From: Candidatus Ruthia endofausta | GTDB lineage: Bacteria > Pseudomonadota > Gammaproteobacteria > PS1 > Pseudothioglobaceae | Direction of reading: 5' to 3' | NCBI RefSeq assembly: GCF_013342985.1 | Contig: NZ_CP054490.1 | Coordinates: 930,001 to 994,000, forward strand | Length of the DNA: 64,000 nucleotides | Shown: positions 19,477-27,921 of the stretch, piece by piece | Numbering within the stretch: the stretch's first letter is position 1 | Layout of the letters: the number at the start of each line of letters is the position of its first letter | Position numbers and translations under genes: made by a program | Notes under the pieces: generated by a model | Seen by the model: the letters and a program-made list of their open reading frames with translations, nothing else | The model's database searches: none | Told to the model about the DNA's origin: nothing

Positions 19477-19659
19477 CTAACAAAAAGCCGCCTCTAAGCG
19501 GTCCTCCCAATTATCAGGCACATCCGTATAATCAGGCTTCACATCCATCCTAAAAAACCGCTCGTCAGACCCTTTAGACACCTGTTTCAAAACCACAACC
19601 AACGCCTCAAAATTCTCCACTTGAGGATTGGCAATAATCACTTCACTCAATAATAACAT
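19477..19659 (-). CDS. Small acidic protein, unrecognised
   Basis: A 60-codon frame encodes a small acidic protein that begins MLLLSEVIIANPQVENFEAL and ends NWEDRLEAAFC, with a C-terminal cysteine. It has no signal peptide. It lies 11 bp upstream of the 235-residue unknown gene and is probably co-transcribed with it and trpF. I cannot assign a function; the pairing suggests that the two unknown proteins work together. Confidence 0.55.
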   Translation of the reverse strand: MLLLSEVIIANPQVENFEALVVVLKQVSKGSDERFFRMDVKPDYTDVPDNWEDRLEAAFC

Positions 19660-19860
19660 ATTTTTAACGATACAGAAAAGCTAGTATTTTACCCATCTAT
19701 TAAGACAATCATAACTCACAGAGTTATTTTATCGAGGATGGCGACATACTCAAATTTCCAATTTTGACAATTTCCTTCCAACCACTGCTGTTTAAAACGT
19801 TTTTATAAAGGTTTTAAATAATGGTTAGCTGATAATTATTACTACCCATTTCATCTTTTT

Positions 19861-19901
19861 TTACTAAATAGAGAAAATAATTATCTTTCTCTATTTAGTA
19901 A
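19861..19901. repeat. Perfect 16-bp inverted repeat, possible terminator
   Basis: TTACTAAATAGAGAAA (19861-19876) is repeated exactly in inverted form as TTTCTCTATTTAGTAA (19886-19901) around a 9-base loop. The plus strand continues CTTTTATTT, so it could act as a weak AT-rich terminator in that direction, but the neighbouring genes are all on the minus strand. The rest of 19660-19990 holds no coding signal that I can see. Confidence 0.6.
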
Positions 19902-19993
19902 CTTTTATTTCATCTCTAGACCAATAAAAATAGGGGGCTTCCCGAGTATGATTTAGCTTCTATAAATTTATCAAAAATCAAAGAATACTGATT

Positions 19994-20188
19994 TTACAAA
20001 GAAGATATGTCATACCCAGTAGAAGTATCAACATGGGGAATTTGTTCAATGGCACTTAGCGATAACTTCACCTTCCTAACAGCATTCTTATCAAAATATT
20101 TTTTATATTGACTTACAATAGAAAAATAATCTCCAAGGCAAGAAGTTCTAATTACATCAAAATCTATTAAAACAATTTTTCCTACCAT
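19994..20188 (-). pseudogene. Unrecognised open-frame fragment in restriction-modification relic
   Basis: A 64-codon frame starting MVGKIVLIDFDVIRTSCLG continues in the same strand and order as the decayed methyltransferase region upstream. It shows no known domain to me. Its upstream neighbour sequence contains several stops, so it is more likely the tail of a decayed gene than an independent small gene. The spacing and strand suggest it belonged to the same restriction-modification cluster. Confidence 0.3.
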
Positions 20189-20343
20189 TTAATTGAGTAT
20201 TAATGCCGTTATATTCTAAATAATCATCCATTGTTTGCATGATATTTAAATATTTTAAATATCATGTGCTTTCAAATATTTTTCAATGGGGTTGTGGTCT
20301 AGTTTCTTATCTTCACCCATTTGATAAGCTGTTTTCTCCTTCA

Positions 20344-20660
20344 TTATACAATTTCACCATTAGCATATTGACTAATTAGTCTATTAGTTTCTTCTATTAA
20401 TTCTACGGGGTGTAATTTTTTATCTGACCTTCCATTTTCTTTGATACAGTAATTTGTCAATGCTATTGTCATGTTTCCATCTTTAAAAGGATGTCCTCTG
20501 AAGCGAGAACCTTTTTTCTAAAAAGTGTTTGATAATCCACCTTTTAGAAAAAAGGTATTTAAATTTATCACACTATTTACTCTTAAAACTGATACGCCCA
20601 ATACTTTTAGTGCTGCTCTTGCAGTTGTACTACTAGTAAGAGGACATACAGCGATTACCT
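20344..20660 (-). pseudogene. Decayed unidentified gene next to the methyltransferase relic
   Basis: The minus strand yields CPLTSSTTARAALKVLGVSV and LRVNSVINLNTFFLKGGLSN, then after a stop RGHPFKDGNMTIALTNYCIK with HPVELIEETNRLISQYANG up to a stop at 20344. The pieces are strongly protein-like but I cannot name the family. Since they follow a cytosine methyltransferase relic on the same strand, a partner restriction endonuclease or other cluster gene is plausible. The HPFKDGN stretch is reminiscent of Fic but lacks the rest of the motif. Confidence 0.4.
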
Positions 20661-20689
20661 ACCAATCGCCATTTACTACTTTGTGTGCT

Positions 20690-20985
20690 TAATGATCTAT
20701 CTACATTATCGCCTTTATTTGAATTTGAAAAACTAACACAAGAGACTGTGCCCTAAAATAATATCGGTATTAGGTAACGCATTTATACGCTTTAAATCTT
20801 AAAACTTTAGTATGTCTTGAATTTCATCTTATAAGCCAAAATTATGATTAAAAGTATCAATAGCAGGCTTTCAGTTATCTATGTCTTGAATAATATCAAA
20901 ACCTTATTGCTTAAACCCTTCAGAAGACCCTCCCGCTCCGCAAAAAAGTCTACAACTGATAAGTTTTTCACTGAATCATGCTCAT
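20690..20985 (-). pseudogene. Decayed DNA (cytosine-5) methyltransferase, N-terminal part
   Basis: The minus strand opens NLSVVDFFAEREGLLKGLSN, matching motif I of C5-methyltransferases (VVDFFAGAGGLSEG) with substitutions. In shifted frames it continues with IDTFNHNFGL-like and NALPNTDIILG sequence, then SCVSFSNSNKGDNVDRSLS, which is motif IV with the PPC dipeptide degraded. Stops and frameshifts separate the pieces. Its first codons overlap the topA 3' end. I read it as the dead modification gene of a restriction-modification system. Confidence 0.65.
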
Positions 20986-23315
20986 TTTTTAGTAATTTTT
21001 TTCTTTTTTCTAGGCTTGGCTTTAGGTTTAAATTTTCCAGAAACCGCTTTTTTGCATTCTTCAAGGGTTAAGCCTGCTGGGTCTTTATCGCCGAAAACTT
21101 TTTTGATAGTAATATTTTTTTGACCTTTACCTTTCTTTTTACCATTCCAGATGTAGGGGCCAAAACAACCGTTGAGGACTTGGATATCGGAATCATCGAA
21201 AGTTTTGATGGTACGTTCGGCGTCGAATTTTTCTTTAACAGCAATCAGCTCTAGTGCTTTTTCTAGGCTAACTTCTTCTGGGATATCTTCTTTGAGTGAG
21301 ACGTATTTTTTACCATATTGAATGTAGGGACCAAAACGACCATAGTTGGCTTCGATGATGCCAAAATCATTAGTCTCGCCAACAGTGCGGGGCATATTAA
21401 ATAATTCTAAGGCCTCATCAAGGGTGATGCCTTCAATATCTAATGAGCCTCTGAGTGAGGCAAAGGTTGGCTTGTCTTCGTCGTCTTTATGGCCGATTTG
21501 GGCGAAGGCACCGCATCTGCCAAAGCGCACGCTAACGCGTTTGCCACTTTTTGGGTCAGTACCGAGTTCGCGCATACCGTGGGTTTCTTCTCTGGAAATG
21601 TCAGCAGCATCTTCGATTTTTTGATGAAAAGGGGTGTAAAAGTTTTTAACCACACCTTGCCACGGAACATTTTGTGTGGCGATGGTGTCAAAATCGCTTT
21701 CAAGTTTAGCGGTAAATTTATAATCAATAATGTTGTCAAAATATTTGACTAGAAAATCAGTGAGCAAATAGGCAACATTGGTCGGGAACAGTTTGTTTTT
21801 TTCAGCACCTGTTATTTCGCTTGCTTGGGATTGAATAACTTGGCTGTCTTTGATTTCAATCAATTCATACGCTCGTTCAGCACCTTCTCTGGTCTCTTTT
21901 GTGACATAATTTCTGTCTTGTACTGTTGATATCATAGTGGCGAATGTTGAAGGCCTGCCGATGCCCATTTTTTCAATCTTTTTCACCAGCGATGCTTCAG
22001 TGTAGCGAGGTTTGACTCTTGAAAAATTCTCTCTAGCTTTAAAGCTGGTCAAACTCAATGTGTCGCCTTTGTGTAAATCGGGTAATAGTTTATCCTCTGA
22101 CGATAGATAATCATAAACTCTTAGAAATCCTGGAAATGTCAATATTTTGCCATTGGCTAGGAATTTTTCATCAAGTCCTGAAATGTTGATTTTTATTTGG
22201 GTCTTTTGTAATTGAGCGTCGCTCATTTGGCAAGCCAATGTGCGTTTGTAAATAAGGCTATATAGTTTAGCAGCCTGATCTTCAATACCAAAAATACTGG
22301 GCTTGGTTAAATCGGTTGGGCGAATTGCCTCGTGCGCTTCTTGCGCACCTGCATCTTTGGTTTTATATCGTCTTATGTGGTGATATTCACTGTCAAATCT
22401 TTTTACAATGACTTGGCCGGCTGCCTCAATTACTGTTTCTGATAGCGTGAATGAGTCAGTTCGCATATAAGTAATAGACCCTTCACGGTACAAATTTTGT
22501 GCCAAAGTCATGGTTTGCTTAACTGAAAATCCTAATTTTTGAGAGGCTTCTTGTTGTAAGGTTGAGGTGATAAAGGGTGGTTTTGGTGAGCGTTTAGAGG
22601 GTTTTTTTTCAATTGATGCAACGGTTAAATTAGCCGATAAAAGTGCATTAGCAAAGGCCAATGCTTGCTCTTTAGATTCAAACTCCTTACTCAGTTTAAT
22701 CTCAAATATCTCGCCACTTTCACTCACTAATTCTGCTTTGACTTTGTAAGTAGAATTGGCAATATATTGGCTAATTTCTCGCTCTCTTTCGACCACGAGG
22801 CGCATCACCGGGGATTGTACCCTGCCAGCGGAACGTGCGCCTGAAATTTTGCGCCATAAAACAGGTGATATTTCAAAACCTACTAATCTGTCAATAACGC
22901 GGCGCGCTTGTTGAGCATCTACCAACTGATAATCAACTGTTCTAGGCTTAACAATAGCGTGAGTAATTGCACTCTTGGTAATCTCATGAAAAACAATTCT
23001 TGGGGTATCTTTAGGTAAATTGAGCGCTTCTAGCAAATGCCAAGCAATGGCTTCACCTTCACGATCCTCGTCCGTTGCGAGGTAGACTTTTTCTGCTATT
23101 TTTACAGCCTTACGCAAGTCAGCGACTACTTTTTTCTTATCTGTGGTAATTTCATACGTGAGGGTAAAATTATTTTCAATGTCAATGCCCATGTTTTTCT
23201 TAGGCATGTCGCGGATGTGGCCAATACTAGATTTAACACTAAAATCTTTACCTAAAAACTTTTCAATGGTTTTAGCTTTGGCAGGGGACTCAACAATAAC
23301 AAGATTTTTTGCCAT
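20982..23315 (-). CDS. topA: DNA topoisomerase I
   Basis: Relaxes negative supercoils behind transcription and replication. The N-terminal Toprim domain starts VIVESPAKAKTIEKFLG with DEDREGEAIAWHL, and the catalytic tyrosine is in SITYMRTDS near residue 282. At 777 aa it is shorter than the 865-residue E. coli enzyme. The C-terminal region has three repeats of the GxFGPYIxxGKK type instead of CxxC zinc fingers, then a lysine-rich tail (KAKPRKKKKITKK). No CxxC pair is visible in the protein. It follows smg by one base and is downstream of the dead dprA, the usual dprA-smg-topA order. Confidence 0.95.
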   Translation of the reverse strand: MAKNLVIVESPAKAKTIEKFLGKDFSVKSSIGHIRDMPKKNMGIDIENNFTLTYEITTDKKKVVADLRKAVKIAEKVYLATDEDREGEAIAWHLLEALNLPKDTPRIVFHEITKSAITHAIVKPRTVDYQLVDAQQARRVIDRLVGFEISPVLWRKISGARSAGRVQSPVMRLVVEREREISQYIANSTYKVKAELVSESGEIFEIKLSKEFESKEQALAFANALLSANLTVASIEKKPSKRSPKPPFITSTLQQEASQKLGFSVKQTMTLAQNLYREGSITYMRTDSFTLSETVIEAAGQVIVKRFDSEYHHIRRYKTKDAGAQEAHEAIRPTDLTKPSIFGIEDQAAKLYSLIYKRTLACQMSDAQLQKTQIKINISGLDEKFLANGKILTFPGFLRVYDYLSSEDKLLPDLHKGDTLSLTSFKARENFSRVKPRYTEASLVKKIEKMGIGRPSTFATMISTVQDRNYVTKETREGAERAYELIEIKDSQVIQSQASEITGAEKNKLFPTNVAYLLTDFLVKYFDNIIDYKFTAKLESDFDTIATQNVPWQGVVKNFYTPFHQKIEDAADISREETHGMRELGTDPKSGKRVSVRFGRCGAFAQIGHKDDEDKPTFASLRGSLDIEGITLDEALELFNMPRTVGETNDFGIIEANYGRFGPYIQYGKKYVSLKEDIPEEVSLEKALELIAVKEKFDAERTIKTFDDSDIQVLNGCFGPYIWNGKKKGKGQKNITIKKVFGDKDPAGLTLEECKKAVSGKFKPKAKPRKKKKITKK

Positions 23316-23806
23316 TATTGAATGATGCGATTGTCATCAAGAAATACGATGGATTCCAGCCACTGCGCTGATGTTTCACCATCAACACTATTGCCTAATA
23401 CCATCATCACTACCCATTTAAGATCTTCTAAAGAAACACTGACATCACCCAATGACATGATTTGGTCAATAATCATCTCGCGCTGATTAGCATTTAATTG
23501 ACCAATATTTTCCATAAACAACAAAAACCCTCTGGATTTGGCACTGAGTTTTATTTTTTCGGTCTCAGTGTAAATACGCATACTGCCCTGATAAGTCGTC
23601 TTGAATGGCTTAATCTTACCATTTTGAATGGTGGCGATGTTTTCTAGCCAGCTAAGCGCCTTATCAATGCGCGTTGTGTCAAATCCAATGTCTGAAAGAT
23701 GTGCTTTTAACTCGGTATCATCAATCTCATGGGTAGAATCTTGCTCTGCCTCTTCAAAAAGATAATCAAACATATAGGTTAGAACATCAAGAATATTATT
23801 TGTCAT
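23315..23806 (-). CDS. smg: Smg family protein (DUF494)
   Basis: A 163-residue cytoplasmic protein of the Smg family, whose biochemical role is not firmly established. The characteristic N-terminus ILDVLTYMFDYLFE and the EKIKLSAKSRGFLLFMENIGQL block match the family, including length. Its last base overlaps the first base of topA. Position between dprA and topA is conserved in many gammaproteobacteria and supports the name. Here dprA is dead but smg and topA remain. Confidence 0.88.
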   Translation of the reverse strand: MTNNILDVLTYMFDYLFEEAEQDSTHEIDDTELKAHLSDIGFDTTRIDKALSWLENIATIQNGKIKPFKTTYQGSMRIYTETEKIKLSAKSRGFLLFMENIGQLNANQREMIIDQIMSLGDVSVSLEDLKWVVMMVLGNSVDGETSAQWLESIVFLDDNRIIQ

Positions 23807-23817
23807 AAAAATCTCAC

Positions 23818-24523
23818 TTAGGTTAGTACGTAGCCTGACCCTGTAATTTTAGCAACTCTGTTTTCAAGCTCAAGCAACAAAAGCACTTGAGTAAACTATC
23901 TGTGGGCTAAGGTTGATTTTTCAACTAGCTTATCAACCGTCACCGCATTGTAACTCAGATATTTTAATAGCATAACGTCTGTTTTGTCTACATTTTTTAT
24001 ATCAACAGGCTCTTTTTTAGATGAAACTGACAAACCCGAACCCTTGAGCAACTCAGATAACATATCTTCAATATTGTCAGTTAATTTAGCGCCTTGCTTA
24101 ATAAGTTGATGACAGCCCTTTGATAATGGATTGTAAATTGAGCCAGGTATTGAAAATACTTCTTTACCTTGTTCAGCGGCTAATTTTGCAGTAATCATGA
24201 TGCCGCTTTTAATGCTTACCTTCACCACTAAAGTGCCAAAACTCAGCCCACTAATCACACGATTTCGTCTTAGGACGTTACTAGCTACATGGGTGAAGCG
24301 CCAATGGGAAACTCTGAAATAAGTGCACCGCACATTGAAATTTGATGTGCCAAAGATTTGTGCTTGTACCAGTAATTTATTAATTTATCCGCTTGTTGTA
24401 AACATGTTAACGTTTCTTTTCTAAATAAGCCTGATTGCTTGTTGCCCATCTAGATGCTTCAAATACTTGCTGTGGCAATTCAAAATATTTTAATGCTTTA
24501 ATTAATAGAGTCATCTTTAACAT
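23818..24523 (-). pseudogene. dprA: Decayed DNA processing protein DprA
   Basis: DprA loads RecA on incoming single-stranded DNA during natural transformation. On the minus strand I can read a remnant of the N-terminal helix-rich region (LPQQVFEASRWA), then NVLRRNRVISGLSFGTLVVK, AKLAAEQGKEVFSIPGSIYN and PLSKGCHQLIKQGAKL, the Rossmann core, and finally the winged-helix C-terminus ending VAKITGSGYVLT with a stop at 23818. Most of the first half is missing, there is an in-frame stop after STLAHR, and the frames do not connect. The gene is dead, in its conserved place upstream of smg-topA. Confidence 0.85.
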
Positions 24524-24634
24524 AACCAATAAACAATATCCACTTAAAGCTCTTACTTTAATCCACAAATTAGCTACTGTATTAAAACACTAAAGCCTTA
24601 ACAAGATAACAAATATAAGGCTGGTAAAAAATTA

Positions 24635-24643
24635 TGGTAAAAT
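24635..24643 (+). promoter_or_regulatory. Possible extended -10 promoter of rpmH
   Basis: TGGTAAAAT fits an extended -10 element (TGnTAAAAT) 30 bp upstream of the rpmH start; no good -35 hexamer is visible. The same nonamer occurs upstream of aroQ at 42572, which suggests it is a real element in this genome. Confidence 0.4.
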
Positions 24644-24672
24644 TGTTAGATTTCATCTAAAGAAATTGCATT

Positions 24673-24813
24673 ATGAAGCAAAAGAGAACCTTTCAACCGA
24701 GTGTTATAAAACGTAAACGTACACACGGTTTCAGATTAAGAATGAGCACCAAATCAGGCCGCGCTGTTATTAATGCACGTAGAAAAAAAGGGCGTAAGCG
24801 TTTAGCAGCTTAG
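24673..24813 (+). CDS. rpmH: 50S ribosomal protein L34
   Basis: A 46-residue, very basic ribosomal protein, full length. It reads [20 protein letters not shown] and then [20 protein letters not shown], matching bacterial L34 nearly throughout. It is followed 9 bp later by rnpA, the universal rpmH-rnpA pair, and begins the rpmH-rnpA-yidD-yidC operon. In most bacteria dnaA lies next to rpmH; here the divergent neighbour is the dead dprA. Confidence 0.96.
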   Translation: MKQKRTFQPSVIKRKRTHGFRLRMSTKSGRAVINARRKKGRKRLAA

Positions 24814-24822
24814 TTAATTTAA

Positions 24823-25167
24823 GTGTCCCTTCTTAGGCTAACACGCAACTTAAGAATTTTAAAACCCTTTGATTATAAAGCCATTTTTAATCATGGTAGA
24901 ATGACCAAAGGGCGGTACTGGCAAGTCATCGCACGAAAGGTTGATGCGCCCACACCCCGCCTTGGACTTGCCATTGCAAAAAAAGTTCATAAACTAGCTG
25001 TTGATAGAAATAGAGCCAAGAGAATTGTGCGCGAAACCTTTAGAACACACCAAAATGATTTTAATCATTGGGAATTTGTAGTGATGACAAAACATTCAAA
25101 ACCCGCTAAAAACTCTATAATGATCGATGACTTGCTACATTTATTCAAAAAAATAACCACTCATTAA
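24823..25167 (+). CDS. rnpA: Ribonuclease P protein component
   Basis: Protein subunit of RNase P, which matures tRNA 5' ends. The RNA-binding signature is seen as [20 protein letters not shown] near residues 54-73, and the N-terminal [16 protein letters not shown] is typical. 114 aa from a GTG start at 24823 that lies 9 bp after rpmH. Its stop codon overlaps the yidD ATG by one base, so the genes are translationally coupled. Confidence 0.93.
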   Translation: MSLLRLTRNLRILKPFDYKAIFNHGRMTKGRYWQVIARKVDAPTPRLGLAIAKKVHKLAVDRNRAKRIVRETFRTHQNDFNHWEFVVMTKHSKPAKNSIMIDDLLHLFKKITTH

Positions 25168-25382
25168 TGCGTTACTTACTCCTAATGCCCATTAAATTTT
25201 ATCAACTATTCATTAGCCCTTTATTGGGTTTTAATTGTCGCTTTCAACCAACTTGCTCACAATATGCTTATGACGCAATCCAAGTGCATGGATTTTTTAA
25301 GGGGCTTGGCCTTAGTTTAAAACGCATTGGCAAGTGCCATCCATGGCATGATGGTGGGTTTGACCCCGTACCAAAAAAATAA
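25167..25382 (+). CDS. yidD: Membrane protein insertion efficiency factor YidD
   Basis: Small protein of 71 aa that assists YidC-mediated membrane insertion. It shows the conserved motif [17 protein letters not shown] with the paired cysteines and the ending [13 protein letters not shown]. An N-terminal amphipathic or hydrophobic helix ([18 protein letters not shown]) would attach it to the inner membrane. It lies between rnpA (one-base overlap) and yidC (29 bp), as usual. Confidence 0.94.
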   Translation: MRYLLLMPIKFYQLFISPLLGFNCRFQPTCSQYAYDAIQVHGFFKGLGLSLKRIGKCHPWHDGGFDPVPKK

Positions 25383-25411
25383 TGTCACTCTATTAATTAA
25401 AAAATAATCTT

Positions 25412-27037
25412 ATGAACAATCAAAAATTCTTTCTCATTATTGCTATTTTTTTAAGCGTTTTTCTCTTGTGGGACAAGTGGGAGGTAACACATGTAGTGGA
25501 TGCAAACGGTAATTTAATCAGTCAAACCAAAATTACAGGCGCTAGCACGGTAAGTGACTCCTTAACAAATCAGAACCTAGACGTACCCAATGTTACAAAT
25601 CGCAATACCGAATTAGACCTTCCTAACACTGTTGCAAAAAATCAAGGTCCATTTACAACGGTCACAACAGATTTACTAACCTTAGAAATTAGTCATAAAG
25701 GTGGTACTATCCAAAATGCATGGCTTAATGATTATCCAATAGAAATTAATTCTGAGCAAAAATTCCAGCTACTCAGTGATAAAACTGGTGAAATATTCCA
25801 AGCACAAAGTGGTTTATTGCCGCAAGGGCAAATGCCCACTCACCATTCAACATTTAGTTCAAAAAATAGCCATTATCAAATGGATGGTAATAGTTTGATT
25901 GTGCCCTTTACTTGGCAAAGTGAGAATGGTATCAAAGTCACCAAGCAATATCACTTTAACAAAAACAGCTACGTGGTTGGTATTGATTACCAAGTAACCA
26001 ATACCACTAACAATACATTAAACATAACTGGCTACACACAACTAGTTCGCAATGCACTTGACCAGTCCAACATGATGATGCCAACTTATACAGGTGGTGC
26101 AAGATTTGATGACCAAGATGTGTATGAAAAAATAGAGTTTGAAGACTTTGGCGACCAGCCAAAAATCACCTCTAAAGGTGGCTGGATAGCGATGATTGAA
26201 CATTACTTTTTTGTGGCTGCAATCCCAGATGAAAATCAAACACACACTTATTCATCAAAGATTATCAATGGTGAATATTTACTAACCGTTGTCAACCCAA
26301 AATTAACAATAGCACCTGGTGCAACAGCAACACTACCAAGCAGTAACCTTTATATCGGACCTAAAGAGCAAGAACAAATTAACACTGTTGCGCCAGGTTT
26401 AGACAAAACCGTTGATTATGGCATACTGTTTATTATTGCCAAGCCATTATCTGAGTTACTCAACTGGATTTATTCAATGATTCACTCTTGGGGTTACTCT
26501 ATTATCGTTCTTACTTTGTTAATCAAATTGGCGTTTTATAAACTCAGCGAAAAATCATATCGATCAATGGCAGGCATGCGACAGCTCGCCCCAAGATTGA
26601 CAAAACTTAAAGAAACTTATGGTGATGACAAGCAAAAACTAGGTCAAAAAACCATGGAACTATATAAAAAGGAAAAAATCAACCCTGCCTCTGGTTGTTT
26701 GCCCATTTTGGTGCAAATTCCTGTATTTATTTCACTTTACTGGGTGCTATTAGAAATGATTGAGTTACGCCAAGCGCCGTTTTGGTATTTAACCGATTTA
26801 TCAGCCCAAGACCCATACTATATATTACCGCTCATCATGGGTGTATCAATGTTTGTTCAACAAAAACTAAATCCGCCACCACCTGACCCAATACAGGCAA
26901 AAATTATGATGGCATTACCTTTTGTATTTACTATTTTCTTCCTATGGTTTCCATCTGGATTGGTGCTTTATTGGGTGGTCAACAACATCTTATCAATCAC
27001 TCAACAATGGGTGATTGATAAACGCATTAATGGCTAA
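25412..27037 (+). CDS. yidC: Membrane protein insertase YidC
   Basis: Inner-membrane insertase acting alone or with SecYEG. 541 aa. An N-terminal membrane anchor (FFLIIAIFLSVFLLW) is followed by a long periplasmic domain of about residues 25-340, and the conserved five-helix core begins with LLNWIYSMIHSWGYSIIV near 348. The NPASGCLPILVQIPVFISLY block near residue 427 and the final LVLYWVVNN segment are diagnostic of the gram-negative type. It would insert Fo subunits such as AtpE, encoded nearby. Confidence 0.96.
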   Translation: MNNQKFFLIIAIFLSVFLLWDKWEVTHVVDANGNLISQTKITGASTVSDSLTNQNLDVPNVTNRNTELDLPNTVAKNQGPFTTVTTDLLTLEISHKGGTIQNAWLNDYPIEINSEQKFQLLSDKTGEIFQAQSGLLPQGQMPTHHSTFSSKNSHYQMDGNSLIVPFTWQSENGIKVTKQYHFNKNSYVVGIDYQVTNTTNNTLNITGYTQLVRNALDQSNMMMPTYTGGARFDDQDVYEKIEFEDFGDQPKITSKGGWIAMIEHYFFVAAIPDENQTHTYSSKIINGEYLLTVVNPKLTIAPGATATLPSSNLYIGPKEQEQINTVAPGLDKTVDYGILFIIAKPLSELLNWIYSMIHSWGYSIIVLTLLIKLAFYKLSEKSYRSMAGMRQLAPRLTKLKETYGDDKQKLGQKTMELYKKEKINPASGCLPILVQIPVFISLYWVLLEMIELRQAPFWYLTDLSAQDPYYILPLIMGVSMFVQQKLNPPPPDPIQAKIMMALPFVFTIFFLWFPSGLVLYWVVNNILSITQQWVIDKRING

Positions 27038-27045
27038 AAATTGCC

Positions 27046-27906
27046 ATGTCCATTCTCAACAATTTAGATGAATACAAACGCTGGAGAGATGACAAACTAG
27101 CAAATATTAGCACCAAGATTGAAACCTGCCTGATTGAAATTAGCAATCCCTTTGAGCTCACACGCTCAGAAAAAGATAGGATTAAGCATTTGTGCCAACA
27201 TAACAATTTTGCCCTATTTAATATTGAACAGCAAGACAACTACCCACAAGCCATTATTGCCATTAATAAACAGTTTGGATTGATAGATTATGACCCGCAT
27301 TTATATGTCCAAAATCGGGGTTTAGCGCATATTACCCAAAGCGTTAAACAAGATCAGGCTGAATTTATTCCCTACACCAATAAAGCCATCGGCTGGCACA
27401 CAGATGGTTATTACAATACAATAGAGCAACGTATACGTGCCTTTTCTTTGTTTTGTGTTACACCTGCAAACCGTGGTGGAGAAAATCAATGGATTGACCA
27501 GCAAATGGTGTATTTACAACTAAGGGAGTCTAATCCAGATGTTGCTAAGGCACTCACTCACACCCAAGCCATGAGCATACCCAAACATGTTGTAAACGGC
27601 GTTGTTAGGCGTAAAATCTCCATAGGGGCTATTTTTTTTATTGACGAGCCCAGCTCACAACTTTATATGCGCTATACACAAAGAAAGAAGAATATCAAAT
27701 TTTTGAATGCCCAAGAGGTTAGGCAAGCTGTTGCCATTTTGGATACGCATTTAAGCACCACCACTGAATATCACTTTAGTCATACTATGGTTGCTAATCA
27801 GGGAATGTTGTGTAACAATATCCTGCACAAGCGTTCTGGATTTATTGACAATCCCTTCAATCCAAGGTTGCTACTCAGAGGTCGTTACTTTAACCGATTA
27901 AATTAG
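27046..27906 (+). CDS. TauD/TfdA-family 2-oxoglutarate and Fe(II)-dependent dioxygenase, substrate unknown
   Basis: A 286-residue protein with the double-stranded beta-helix iron site. The HxD pair is in AIGWHTDGYYN near residue 123, the distal histidine probably in CNNILHKRSGF near 262, and the 2-oxoglutarate-binding arginine in LLLRGRYF at the C-terminus. The family hydroxylates small molecules or releases sulfite from taurine, but sequence alone does not give the substrate, and I see no taurine transport genes nearby. It follows yidC by 8 bp and precedes ampD by 15 bp, so it is within an operon-like run. It looks intact. Confidence 0.78.
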   Translation: MSILNNLDEYKRWRDDKLANISTKIETCLIEISNPFELTRSEKDRIKHLCQHNNFALFNIEQQDNYPQAIIAINKQFGLIDYDPHLYVQNRGLAHITQSVKQDQAEFIPYTNKAIGWHTDGYYNTIEQRIRAFSLFCVTPANRGGENQWIDQQMVYLQLRESNPDVAKALTHTQAMSIPKHVVNGVVRRKISIGAIFFIDEPSSQLYMRYTQRKKNIKFLNAQEVRQAVAILDTHLSTTTEYHFSHTMVANQGMLCNNILHKRSGFIDNPFNPRLLLRGRYFNRLN

Positions 27907-27921
27907 GATTATAATTAAGCG

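Noticed and set aside
20844-21071. 75-codon plus-strand frame and a 61-codon minus-strand frame near the topA end
   Set aside because: The plus frame is antisense to topA and the methyltransferase relic; the minus frame is a composite of topA tail DNA in another frame and the methyltransferase start.
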